A stretch of 64,000 bases of DNA from Eubacteriaceae bacterium (GTDB taxonomy: Bacteria > Bacillota > Clostridia > Peptostreptococcales > Anaerovoracaceae), in the NCBI GenBank assembly GCA_902362805.1, contig CABIXY010000003.1, positions 46,247-110,246 on the forward strand, given 5' to 3'. Below the pieces are notes generated by a model. It did no database searches. It saw only the letters and a list, made by a program, of their open reading frames with translations, and had not been told where the DNA came from. Positions 7,779-14,472 of the stretch are shown piece by piece. A program made the position numbers and the translations under genes. How positions within the stretch are numbered: the first letter of the stretch is position 1; every line of letters starts with the position of its first letter.

Positions 7779-8576
7779 CTAATAGCACTTTAGCATGTCT
7801 TTAGAGTCTCTTACTCTTTGTTCGGCTTCTAATCGCCGTAGAACAGCTGTCTCAACTCCTGACGTATATTTATTATTCTTCCATGAAGCAAGTCCCATTT
7901 CATAGAAATAGATATCTTCTCTGCCGTTGCGTTCGTCCTGGCTGATTCTTTTTATAATGTGATGTCTGATTGCCCTGCACCCTCGTTCAAATGCTCTTTG
8001 ATACCTTCCTCTCTCTTTATCTGTACCACCCATCATTTTTCGTGCCTGTGGCAGAGTGACATCGTATTCTAGCATTGTTGTGATAATCTTAAATACAAAC
8101 GCACCTTCCTTTCGTGCACCTTCAAGTATTAGGTTACGCATGTATCCCCAATAGTCAGTATCTTCGATGCGCTTGTAGTACGCTGTTGAGGTTTCATCTA
8201 AAATGGTTTCCAATAATTTCATATCCCCTTCATTTCCGCTTACAGGGGTTTCAAGACTGGTGGCATAATTCAATGGGTCATTGCGCTTTTTTGCACTTCT
8301 ACCGCTGAAAATAACGTCATTAAAAGCTGATTTGATATAAAAAGATAAATATCCAATGAAGCTTTTTTCTCCGCTATGATAGTTCTTTATGGCTTTCAGA
8401 AAGTATAAATATGACTGATTTATCATGTCCCCTCTTAATGATTGTAAATGGTTGGGGGCATTATATAGACGTTTCGTTGCCTGTTGTTCTATGAAGCCTA
8501 TAACCTGATTCCACAATGGTTCTACCAATTCTGAATGACCGCTATTTATCAGTTTTACTAATTCTTCATTGCTCAT
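7779..8576 (-). CDS. Sigma-70-like RNA polymerase sigma factor of the element
   Basis: 265 residues from ATG 8576, preceded by AAAGGAAGG at eight bases. Residues about 15-100 resemble sigma region 2: a helical N-terminus, then DMINQSYLYFLKAIKNY and GEKSFIGYLSFYIKSAFNDV, matching the DLxQEgxxgLxkAixkFdpxxgxFxtYaxxxIrxai pattern. The middle includes a basic GRSAKKRNDPLNY segment. A second helical region near 165-215 (LPQARKMMGGTDKERGRYQRAFERGCRAIRHH) could be region 4-like, but that is weaker. Related sigma-like proteins occur in Tn916-type elements and phages and drive element transcription. It is separated from the rep operon by a 500-base non-coding region. Confidence 0.72.
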   Translation of the reverse strand: MSNEELVKLINSGHSELVEPLWNQVIGFIEQQATKRLYNAPNHLQSLRGDMINQSYLYFLKAIKNYHSGEKSFIGYLSFYIKSAFNDVIFSGRSAKKRNDPLNYATSLETPVSGNEGDMKLLETILDETSTAYYKRIEDTDYWGYMRNLILEGARKEGAFVFKIITTMLEYDVTLPQARKMMGGTDKERGRYQRAFERGCRAIRHHIIKRISQDERNGREDIYFYEMGLASWKNNKYTSGVETAVLRRLEAEQRVRDSKDMLKCY

Positions 8577-8636
8577 ATGCTTCACCTTCCTTTAAGTGAT
8601 ATTGAATGGGCTATAAATTATACGAAAAATATATCA

Positions 8637-8910
8637 TACCCCCCCTTCTACGTGTGTGCCACTCACCAAAATTTGTGTGGAAATTCGGTCTTTAAGATTA
8701 GCCTGACACTACTTTTAATAGGGGGAGGCAGGGAGTATAAAGGCTATGTTTTCTATAAGGTGACCACACCCCCCTCATGCGCGCGACTCATGTGTTTTCT
8801 GCAAGTGGGGATTCGGTCACGATGGAATGATGGTGGCTTATAGATTAAGGGGGGAGGTTTTACACTCACACAAATGACAGCTATTGGGTATATTTGTTTC
8901 AATAGCTGTC
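8637..8910. other. Candidate replication origin region
   Basis: A gene-free stretch with C-tracts and G-tracts (CCCCCCC at about 8640, GGGGGAGG at about 8721, CCCCCC at about 8768, GGGGGGAGG at about 8850), an imperfect direct repeat ending ATTCGGTC at about 8682 and 8815, and a perfect 11-bp inverted repeat GACAGCTATTG/CAATAGCTGTC (8876-8886 and 8900-8910). The inverted repeat has no T-run. An HUH replication protein is encoded 1 kb away, so a double- or single-strand origin is a reasonable guess. Confidence 0.4.
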
Positions 8911-8981
8911 ACCTTCATGAACTTAGGGTATGCCCGAATGTTCCATATGCCTTTACACCTCTTCATATATTCAAAGTCAGC

Positions 8982-9011
8982 TTGCTTAAAATGACGAACA
9001 TGTGATATAAT
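8982..9011 (+). promoter_or_regulatory. Strong extended -10 promoter for a small RNA
   Basis: TTGCTT (8982-8987), 18-base spacer, TATAAT (9006-9011), with an extended TGA just ahead of the -10 box. It points away from the neighbouring minus-strand genes and toward a terminator only 40 bases downstream. Confidence 0.6.
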
Positions 9012-9017
9012 ATAAAC

Positions 9018-9085
9018 GTTCTATAAAGCCATATGTTTATGGTTTCAGGCTATCCCTTGGGCTGTTAGGGGTAGCCTTTTTATTT
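9018..9085 (+). ncRNA. Predicted small RNA of about 68 nt
   Basis: Bounded by the promoter at 8982-9011 and a terminator formed by AGGCTATCCCT (9047-9057) and AGGGGTAGCCT (9067-9077) followed by TTTTTATTT. A first hairpin AAGCCATA/TATGGTTT precedes it. There is no room for a protein. It runs convergent with the rep operon and overlaps the stop codon of the gene at 9080. Two stem-loops and size fit a plasmid counter-transcribed RNA, but it is not located over the rep leader, so the target is unknown. Confidence 0.5.
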
Positions 9086-9337
9086 GCACTTCAACGCCTT
9101 GCTGGCAATCCAATGATTTTCAGCGGTCTTTATAGTAGCCTTTGGCGATATGGTCAATACAATTTCACGTGGGTATATATTGCCGTCAAAGTCAGTGTTG
9201 AAAATCAAACTGCCTGTATTATATACGGCAACGGCGTAAATCGCTTTTGTGCCAAGAGACTCATACTTGATGCTGTCTATATGTACTGTGTACGCTACGT
9301 TGCCCTGTGACAAGGTTATTTGCTTATTGAACTCCAT
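9080..9337 (-). CDS. Small beta-rich protein of the element, unknown
   Basis: 85 residues from ATG 9337, with AAAGGAG ten bases upstream; the longer reading frame to 9379 lacks a ribosome binding site. Alternating hydrophobic pattern (NKQITLSQGNVAYTVHIDSI, AIYAVAVYNTGSL) suggests a beta-sandwich or barrel. No cysteine-rich, membrane or DNA-binding motif. It overlaps the upstream gene by 14 bases, so it is part of the same leftward operon. Function unknown. Confidence 0.6.
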   Translation of the reverse strand: MEFNKQITLSQGNVAYTVHIDSIKYESLGTKAIYAVAVYNTGSLIFNTDFDGNIYPREIVLTISPKATIKTAENHWIASKALKCK

Positions 9338-9842
9338 TTGAATTGCTCCTTTCCGACACTCTGATTTGAATAATATCACTAGGCTTAAACCTTCGGTATT
9401 CGTCTATCCCTGGCGGCTCTTGTGATATGGTTACGTCTCCATGAACCCACATACGGTTGATTACTTCCTGGCGTATCTTGTCCATGATAAGGTAGTGGCA
9501 ATACTCGCCTTTGGGGTTTTTCATCGTATTTATCAAAACAAAATGAATGGGTTTTGTCGGCTGATAATAGGCGTACTGGTCAGCGAGATAATTTATAAAT
9601 TCTTCTTTCACGTTCATCTCTTCGATATCATTACAAGGACTATGATAATATTCCAGCTTTGCAAAGATAGCCTTGTTTTTATGAAATGCTCGGATTTCTT
9701 CGATTTCAGGGTATCTTATGCGCTTTGTCATAGTTTTACCCGAATAATGCGGTTTTGTCTTGCAGTGCTTGCCTTGTGCTGTTTTAGACTGACTGTGAGC
9801 CTTTCTGTTCCCCTGTTTCCTCTTAGTTGCTTTCTTTTTCAT
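9324..9842 (-). CDS. Basic protein of the element, unknown
   Basis: 172 residues. The first 45 are extremely basic and polar (KKKATKRKQGNRKAH and so on), like a nucleic-acid-binding tail. The remaining 125 form a mixed alpha/beta domain with EFINYLADQYAYYQP and HFVLINTMKNPKG. It is translated between the Rep gene and the small beta-rich protein. An accessory role in replication is possible because of the operon, but the family is not recognised. Confidence 0.6.
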   Translation of the reverse strand: MKKKATKRKQGNRKAHSQSKTAQGKHCKTKPHYSGKTMTKRIRYPEIEEIRAFHKNKAIFAKLEYYHSPCNDIEEMNVKEEFINYLADQYAYYQPTKPIHFVLINTMKNPKGEYCHYLIMDKIRQEVINRMWVHGDVTISQEPPGIDEYRRFKPSDIIQIRVSERSNSNGVQ

Positions 9843-9890
9843 GTGAATACTCCTTTCTTTCCCATATCGTATAGGCGGTTTAGAAACCTG

Positions 9891-10721
9891 CTACTCTAAC
9901 TGGTATTGAAGAGGTATGCTTAATTGTTCGCCAGGGGGCACGGTGTAAAAGCGTTGTGGCTTCACGGTTATGGTGTTTTTCCTTTTTCTTCGCTTACGCC
10001 GTGCCTCTTCATTGAACCTTTTTTCCCTGTATGTAATATGCTCGGCGCCTGTGACTGGGTTAACCCTTACTTCCAGGCTTTCAGGTATAATATAACAGTC
10101 CCTTTTAGGCTTTATCTCCTTTCCTGGCTGGTGCTGATAGTGTTCTCTATCTGTCAAAGGGCGTTCCAGGTTGCGACTGCAATTGTACCGTCTTGTGTTT
10201 AAGTCGGTTTCCCTATCGTAATAATCCCTGGTATGGTTTATGAAGTACCGTGCTATCGGCGTATAGTCATCGCCTGTCAACGGACTGATTGAAAGTAGTC
10301 CATGTGTCCAGTATTTTGCTATTGTCTCTGTATCAATAGATTTCATTATCATATGGTGATGCACTCTGTGCCCTCCGTGGCTTGTCACGGATACCCACGC
10401 AAAAGGTTTTCCCTGCTTTGCATATTCTCTTCTCATTGCTTTCATAAAGTTGCGTAAATGCCTCTTCGCTTCTTTCTGCGTGGGACTGGGGTTTCTGTAT
10501 GTCAATGTGATATAACTGTCGCCCTCACAGAAATTAGTGTCTAACAGTACGGCTAACCGCCTTGTGGCTATGTTGTTGTTTTCGTTTATGACTGATTCCC
10601 TGGTCGGGTTAGCTTTTGGTTTTCTCTTTTCCGTGGGTTCCTTTTCTACTTTCCTCTTCAACTTGATTTCATTATGGAATATCATTCCTGCTTGTGTTCT
10701 ATAAAGATATGCGTTACTCAT
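9891..10721 (-). CDS. HUH-family rolling-circle replication protein
   Basis: 276 residues from ATG 10721, chosen for AGGAAAGG upstream; the longer frame to 10784 begins at a GTG with a crowded ribosome site. The HUH signature is GHRVHHHMIM near residue 125, preceded by the strand motif SYITLTYRNP near 70. A candidate catalytic Tyr region follows in RYFINHTRDYYDRE. The order motif 1, HUH, Tyr resembles rolling-circle initiators of the REP/G2P type found in small plasmids, inovirus-like phages and mobilisable elements. It would nick the origin and allow the excised circle to replicate. Basic C-terminus (RRKRRKRKN). Confidence 0.78.
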   Translation of the reverse strand: MSNAYLYRTQAGMIFHNEIKLKRKVEKEPTEKRKPKANPTRESVINENNNIATRRLAVLLDTNFCEGDSYITLTYRNPSPTQKEAKRHLRNFMKAMRREYAKQGKPFAWVSVTSHGGHRVHHHMIMKSIDTETIAKYWTHGLLSISPLTGDDYTPIARYFINHTRDYYDRETDLNTRRYNCSRNLERPLTDREHYQHQPGKEIKPKRDCYIIPESLEVRVNPVTGAEHITYREKRFNEEARRKRRKRKNTITVKPQRFYTVPPGEQLSIPLQYQLE

Positions 10722-10836
10722 TTCCTGCCTTTCCTGTGGTTCTAAAGATAATACTATTATCGAGGGGAAAAGGAAGACTTTCACTCCCTTTGCGTTTCTC
10801 CCTTCGTCTTATAGTGGGCTGTTTATCTTTATGTCC

Positions 10837-11022
10837 TTATTTTGCGGTCTGCATGTACTCTTCCAGCTTGTCCAGGTCGAACAAGTATTTGCTTCCAGCT
10901 TTTCGGCTTGGGATTATCCCATTAATGACCAGTTGGCGAATATAGTTCTGCGAAATAGCTGTTTCAGGGTCACGCTTCTTTAATTCGGCGTAGGCTTTCT
11001 GTATCGTCCTATACTTTGCCAT
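10837..11022 (-). CDS. Excisionase-like HTH protein
   Basis: 61 residues with AAGGAG upstream. A winged-helix/MerR-type DNA-binding pattern is visible: ISQNYIRQLVINGIIPSRKAGSKYLFDLDKLEEYM, the standard form of Xis-type helix_turn_helix_17 proteins. It lies between the Cro-like regulator and the Rep gene in the leftward operon. It probably directs excision with the integrase; it could also regulate plasmid functions. Confidence 0.72.
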   Translation of the reverse strand: MAKYRTIQKAYAELKKRDPETAISQNYIRQLVINGIIPSRKAGSKYLFDLDKLEEYMQTAK

Positions 11023-11048
11023 ATGTTTTCATCTCCTTCATTATTTTT

Positions 11049-11264
11049 CTATAAACTTGAAGAGGCTGTTTCTTCTTCAAAAATGATATCTTCAATTTGT
11101 GCACCTAAAGCATTAGCTATTCTGCCAATACACATAGGATTAATTTCATCGGTAAACCCCTTCGTAATTGTACGGTCGCTGACTTTTGCCAATGAGGCTA
11201 ATTGCTTTACGCTTAATCCTTTCTTTGCTCGCAACATGGAGATTTTAATTTTACTTAATTTCAT
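11049..11264 (-). CDS. Cro-like XRE regulator of the leftward operon
   Basis: 71 residues. HTH core: AKKGLSVKQLASLAKVSDRTITKGF, then the family C-terminal helix IGRIANALGAQIEDIIFEEE. It is the first gene of the leftward operon and is divergent from the larger XRE gene at 11421. Its promoter (11307-11335) contains one of three TGCGCA operator sites. Together the two form a CI/Cro-like switch. Confidence 0.82.
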   Translation of the reverse strand: MKLSKIKISMLRAKKGLSVKQLASLAKVSDRTITKGFTDEINPMCIGRIANALGAQIEDIIFEEETASSSL

Positions 11265-11289
11265 TTTTCCTGTCCTCCTTTTTACGCAA

Positions 11290-11358
11290 TGCGCATCCTT
11301 TATTTAAGGATAAGTCTAAATTGCGCACTTGTCAATTGCTTTTTTTACAATTTGCGCA
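11290..11358. promoter_or_regulatory. Three phased TGCGCA operator sites
   Basis: TGCGCA occurs at 11290-11295, 11322-11327 and 11353-11358. Spacings are 32 and 31 bases, about three helical turns, so the sites lie on one DNA face. The outer two extend to TTGCGCAA-like palindromes. They flank and overlap the divergent promoters, as expected for cooperative repressor binding. Confidence 0.65.
11307..11335 (-). promoter_or_regulatory. Leftward promoter of the element operon
   Basis: On the minus strand TTGACA (11330-11335), a 17-base spacer, and TATCCT (11307-11312). The middle operator TGCGCA lies inside the spacer, and another lies just downstream of the start point, which predicts strong repression. 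Confidence 0.7.
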
Positions 11359-11420
11359 ATTCCTCTTTCTTTTTCTTACAATGTGTGTTTTAATAGTGAT
11401 AGAAAGGAGTACGCATTATT

Positions 11421-11981
11421 ATGGGTGTTAAGAAAAAATTAGAAGTTTTAATGCAAGAGAACGGCTTAAATGCTTCTAAACTGGCTGAAAAAGCTGGTTT
11501 ACCAAAGTCAACTGTTTATACTATTTTAAAACGTGACAGTTCGAATATTGGGTATGAAACTACGGCTAAGTTGTGTAGTGCTTTAAACTGTAGCCCATCA
11601 GATTTTCTTGAAGATAATAGTGGAGGCTTAGACTTTTTTACAGAGTTAAAAGATTATATTGAGAAGAATAACACAGATATAAAGCGTGTTGAAAAACAAC
11701 TTGAAGATTTGGAATCACATAATCCTAGTAGTTATCGAACTTTAGAACTAAAGTCAGAGTTATCATTTCTGCAATTTATTGATGATTTATTGCATGAGAA
11801 ACAGGGTGTTTTTTTAAACACTCAAGGTATGTATTTGGGGGAACGAGATATATATTTAAGCGTAAAATCATTTTGGACTATTCTTATGCCGTATTTAAAA
11901 TTAAATGCAAAAGGAAGAGAAGTAGCAGAAGAGAGGGTCAGTGAACTTGCTTTAATAGAAAAGTACAGGAAAGAGAAGTGA
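11421..11981 (+). CDS. XRE-family repressor of the element
   Basis: 186 residues with GAAAGGAG upstream. N-terminal HTH at residues 5-62: LNASKLAEKAGLPKSTVYTILKRDSSN and TTAKLCSALNCSPSDFLED. The C-terminal 120 residues are helical and charged, including a coiled-coil-like stretch (IEKNNTDIKRVEKQLEDLES), and probably mediate oligomerisation. No S24 peptidase or metallopeptidase motif is visible, so induction would not be by RecA self-cleavage. It is divergent from the Cro-like gene and lies 10 bases before the integrase, so repressor and integrase are probably co-transcribed. Confidence 0.82.
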   Translation: MGVKKKLEVLMQENGLNASKLAEKAGLPKSTVYTILKRDSSNIGYETTAKLCSALNCSPSDFLEDNSGGLDFFTELKDYIEKNNTDIKRVEKQLEDLESHNPSSYRTLELKSELSFLQFIDDLLHEKQGVFLNTQGMYLGERDIYLSVKSFWTILMPYLKLNAKGREVAEERVSELALIEKYRKEK

Positions 11982-11991
11982 TGGTGATATT

Positions 11992-13176
11992 ATGGCAAGC
12001 AAAACGAATTCAATTATCAACGGTCACGACTACTATAGAATCAGAAAAAAAGTCGGTCGTAAATATGACGAGAAAAAGGGCATGGAAGTTGATGTTATAA
12101 AGAACTTCTACGGAAAGAACAAGAGTGAAGCTGTTGCCAAGTACAATGAGTTCATGAACCGTAAATCAATGGGACTTTCCAATGAAAAACAATACTTTGG
12201 TATAATGGCAGACAAATATATTTATACCGTGTTTCTGAATGACAGCAAGTTTTCAAATAATACGAAGGAGTTATATATCAATGCTTGGAATAACTATGTG
12301 AAGGGCAGTGACGTATATAACATGCGACTAGACGAGATACAGAGCATTGAAATGCAGAAGCTATACAATTCTTTGGCGTGCTCCTCTTCAACCATAAAAG
12401 TGATTAACAACATGATGAAACACTTTTACAGGTATTTAGAGAAAGTGGGTTATTGTCGTGATTTGACACACTCACTTGCAATACCAGTGAAAGAAACACC
12501 AGCAAGAGAAAAGAAGTCTTGGACTGATGATAAATTACCAAACACTATCGAAGTATGGTCTGATGATGAATTGAAGAGGATATTTGATAACCTGGGGAGC
12601 CATAGACTAAGATTTCTAATTATGCTTGCATCGGGGACAGGGACAAGAATCAGCGAATTACTAGCATTACAGTATAAAGACATCAGTAATGGCATGTTGC
12701 ATATCAACAAACAGTTAAGCAATAAAGCCGTGATTGAAGAAGGGAAGAAAACGAAGCATGTTTTCGAGTTAGCGGACTGTAAGACAAGCGCTTCTGTGAG
12801 AGATATACCTCTTTCTAAAGAATTGATGAATGAATTCAATCGTCACCAGGCATGGCATAAGAGTGAGATGCTTAAGAGGGGGTACAGAACCGAAAGCGTG
12901 TTCACGACTTCTAGCGGTGCATTTTATGACCGACATAATATTACTACGGCGTGTAACCGCTTTTATAAGAAACATGGTATTCCGCAAAGAGGCGTTCACA
13001 CTTACAGGCGCACATTTGCTACAAACTTGTGTAAGCAGGGTATACCTATTCAGGTGGCTTCTGAACTCTTGGGGCATAGTGATATAAGTGTTACCGCAAA
13101 ATATTATGTCAACGTCGGTGAAGATGAAAAGCAATCAGCAATAGAGACATTAGCGACAAGCATGTTTCAGAATTAA
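11992..13176 (+). CDS. int: Tyrosine recombinase (integrase) of the element
   Basis: 394 residues. An N-terminal arm-binding type domain (residues 1-60), a SAM-like core-binding domain (about 65-165), then the catalytic domain. The active-site set is visible: Arg in ASGTGTRISELLAL near 220, the strand Lys, HTYRRTFAT near 338 with His and Arg, then LGHSDISVTAKYYVNV near 365 with the final Tyr. This is the Tn916/phage Int type. It should act on the tRNA-end core with arm sites at 7404 and 14309. An intrinsic terminator follows at 13262. Confidence 0.93.
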   Translation: MASKTNSIINGHDYYRIRKKVGRKYDEKKGMEVDVIKNFYGKNKSEAVAKYNEFMNRKSMGLSNEKQYFGIMADKYIYTVFLNDSKFSNNTKELYINAWNNYVKGSDVYNMRLDEIQSIEMQKLYNSLACSSSTIKVINNMMKHFYRYLEKVGYCRDLTHSLAIPVKETPAREKKSWTDDKLPNTIEVWSDDELKRIFDNLGSHRLRFLIMLASGTGTRISELLALQYKDISNGMLHINKQLSNKAVIEEGKKTKHVFELADCKTSASVRDIPLSKELMNEFNRHQAWHKSEMLKRGYRTESVFTTSSGAFYDRHNITTACNRFYKKHGIPQRGVHTYRRTFATNLCKQGIPIQVASELLGHSDISVTAKYYVNVGEDEKQSAIETLATSMFQN

Positions 13177-13261
13177 ACTATACGTGAATGAAACCGAAAC
13201 GAAACACGAAAATATTTTTTATATTTTGGGACAGATGAAGTGCGATTCGTTAGCCCCGCAA

Positions 13262-13297
13262 AAAGAAAAGGCTTTAGAAGTACCTTTTCTTTTTATT
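13262..13297 (+). terminator. Terminator of the integrase gene
   Basis: AAAGAAAAGG (13262-13271) pairs with CCTTTTCTTT (13283-13292), followed by TTATTT. Confidence 0.8.
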
Positions 13298-13422
13298 TAT
13301 CAGATAAAGTGTACTAGTCATTTTTATTTTATCGTATAGCATATTAGTTATTAAATAAAAATAAAGGCATTTAAAGTATAGACAGGGATATTGAATTATT
13401 TTTTCATTGTGGACTTATGTAG

Positions 13423-13451
13423 TTGACATACTGATAGCAGTAATATATAAT
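13423..13451 (+). promoter_or_regulatory. Consensus promoter of peptide cassette 1, with operator-like spacer
   Basis: TTGACA (13423-13428), 17-base spacer, TATAAT (13446-13451): a perfect consensus sigma-A promoter. The spacer contains ACATACTGA at 13426-13434, which is exactly the half site of the palindrome downstream of the RHH gene at 13923-13942, followed by a degenerate second half (CAGTA). This suggests that the RHH protein represses the promoter. Confidence 0.8.
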
Positions 13452-13549
13452 GAGGTTGTCCGAAAGGATATGAGAACAGAATAAGGGAGCGAAAGCGGTT
13501 AGCCCTCATGACATCAAAAGGTATGGCGATTAGAAGAAAGGGGCGCTTT

Positions 13550-13609
13550 ATGATAAGAGTAACAATTACCATCAAAAGGGTAAGGATTACGATTACAATA
13601 AAAAAATAA
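13550..13609 (+). CDS. 19-residue cationic beta-strand peptide, cassette 1 (candidate type I toxin)
   Basis: The reading frame ATG 13550 to TAA 13609 encodes MIRVTITIKRVRITITIKK. AGAAAGGGG lies six bases upstream. The peptide is two near-identical units, (I/V)R(V/I)TITIK, with strict polar/apolar alternation and net charge about +6, the pattern of an amphipathic beta-hairpin. A second copy at 15036 differs at five internal codons, four of them synonymous and one Ile to Val, which indicates selection on the peptide. The mRNA has a 90-base leader whose GCGGTTA (13495-13501) can pair with TAACCGC at the stop/terminator (13607-13613). An antisense RNA overlaps the 3' end. Function is inferred, not known: toxin, antimicrobial or regulatory peptide. 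Confidence 0.65.
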   Translation: MIRVTITIKRVRITITIKK

Positions 13610-13686
13610 CCGCCTGAGCCTGGAAACTTAGCGGTTATTAAATCAAGTAAAAGGCTAGCCGTTTTCAACGGTTCTCCCTCATTTCT
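13598..13686 (-). ncRNA. Predicted antisense RNA of cassette 1, about 90 nt
   Basis: It is predicted from the minus-strand promoter at 13693-13721 and the bidirectional terminator at 13605-13639, which on this strand is followed by seven T. The RNA would carry a 5' hairpin CCGTT/AACGG and the terminator stem. It is complementary to the last codons and terminator of the peptide mRNA, the convergent tail-to-tail arrangement of TxpA/RatA- and BsrG/SR4-type loci. Confidence 0.55.
13605..13639. terminator. Bidirectional terminator between peptide mRNA and antisense RNA
   Basis: AATAACCGC (13605-13613) pairs with GCGGTTATT (13631-13639). The stop codon of the peptide lies within the left arm. On the minus strand the T-run is long (seven T), on the plus strand it is short. 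Confidence 0.75.
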
Positions 13687-13692
13687 GCTCTC

Positions 13693-13721
13693 ATTATACC
13701 ACTGAAAGGAAGTGGGCGCAA
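13693..13721 (-). promoter_or_regulatory. Antisense promoter, cassette 1
   Basis: On the minus strand TTGCGC (13716-13721), 17-base spacer, TATAAT (13693-13698) with an extended TGG upstream of it. The -35 box overlaps the start of the RHH gene. The same arrangement with identical spacing is present in cassette 2. Confidence 0.7.
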
Positions 13722-13906
13722 TAGAAAAGCGAAAAACTTATACTTCCAGTCAGGTGAAAGAGCGGTATAACAGCAAGGTCTATGGGCGCATATTTGTAAG
13801 ACTTCCTAAGGAACTTGTCGAAGAGTTCAAGGAAGAGTGCGTAAAAAGAGACGTATCGCAAGCTAGCGTGATTAAGGAAGCAATCAGAGAATTTTTAGGG
13901 AAGTGA
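13712..13906 (+). CDS. Ribbon-helix-helix (CopG/Arc-type) regulator, cassette 1
   Basis: Up to 64 residues if GTG 13712 is the start. That GTG is only one base from AAAGGAA, so translation may instead begin at a later codon, for example the ATA at 13721 (ten bases from AAAGGA). The RHH fold is clear: strand YGRIFVRLP, helix KELVEEFKEECVKRD, then VSQASVIKEAIREFLGK. It probably autoregulates the cassette through ACATACTGA-type sites in the peptide promoter and downstream of its own gene. A stem overlaps its stop codon (GGAAGT/ACTTCC flanked by T and A tracts). Confidence 0.78.
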   Translation: MGAIEKRKTYTSSQVKERYNSKVYGRIFVRLPKELVEEFKEECVKRDVSQASVIKEAIREFLGK

Positions 13907-13922
13907 ACTTCCTTAAAAATTT

Positions 13923-13942
13923 ACATACTGACATCAGTATGT
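13923..13942. promoter_or_regulatory. Perfect palindrome, putative RHH operator
   Basis: ACATACTGACATCAGTATGT: nine-base arms around CA. One arm, ACATACTGA, recurs in the spacer of the cassette promoter at 13426. It also lies upstream of the gene at 13991 and may control it. Confidence 0.6.
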
Positions 13943-13990
13943 ATTCCGATTGTATGTATAAGTTTAATAGCTAGAGAAGGGAGAAAACAT

Positions 13991-14239
13991 ATGAGTTTTA
14001 GAGAGTTAGCCTTTGCAATTGAAGCACTTAGTTATGATGCACGTGAGATTGACAGCTATCAAGAAGTTTTTTTTGAGGCGATATTTCATGGGGAGCCGAC
14101 ACCAGAAGCTTTTGAATGGGCTTTTTACGCTTTTGGGAAAACAACGGCTACTTTAGCACAAAAGATAGCAGAACTCCGAGATTTGCTATTTGAGCGTCTG
14201 CCAAATGAAGCACCAGTTGAAGAGGCATTTTCTAATTAA
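13991..14239 (+). CDS. Small acidic protein at the right end of the element
   Basis: 82 residues with AGAAGGGAG upstream. It is strongly acidic and helical with many Phe/Ala residues (SFRELAFAIEALS, EAFEWAFYAFGKTTATLAQKIAELRDLLFERLP). No domain recognised. Acidic small proteins on mobile elements are sometimes DNA mimics or anti-defence proteins, but nothing here proves that. It follows the RHH operator and may belong to that regulon. Confidence 0.6.
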   Translation: MSFRELAFAIEALSYDAREIDSYQEVFFEAIFHGEPTPEAFEWAFYAFGKTTATLAQKIAELRDLLFERLPNEAPVEEAFSN

Positions 14240-14308
14240 CTGGTACAAAGTGAAGGGGCATGGGGAAATGGCTAATTGGTTGGGGGTTTGATTAAATAAT
14301 CGCCAATT

Positions 14309-14328
14309 AATTAGCCGTTTTTTAGCCA
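14309..14328 (+). repeat. Putative integrase arm site, right
   Basis: AATTAGCCGTTTTTTAGCCA, identical to 7404-7423. Neighbouring inverted forms (ATGGCTAATTGG at about 14266, AGCCAATTGG at 14324) suggest several integrase-binding sites. Confidence 0.65.
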
Positions 14329-14472
14329 ATTGGTTATGGAAGTGTGTACCAAATTATTGAAAACTATTAGAAGAAGCATGACCTGTGAAATGGCTGGAAG
14401 TATTGAAAAATAAAGAGAAAATCTTGCGAAGCCTTTTGGTGACTAAATCATAAAATTTTAGTGTGTCCATTG

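Noticed and set aside
8577-8843. 88-codon plus-strand frame in the element
   Set aside because: No ribosome binding site, low-complexity G/C tracts and hairpins; a non-coding origin-like region is more likely.
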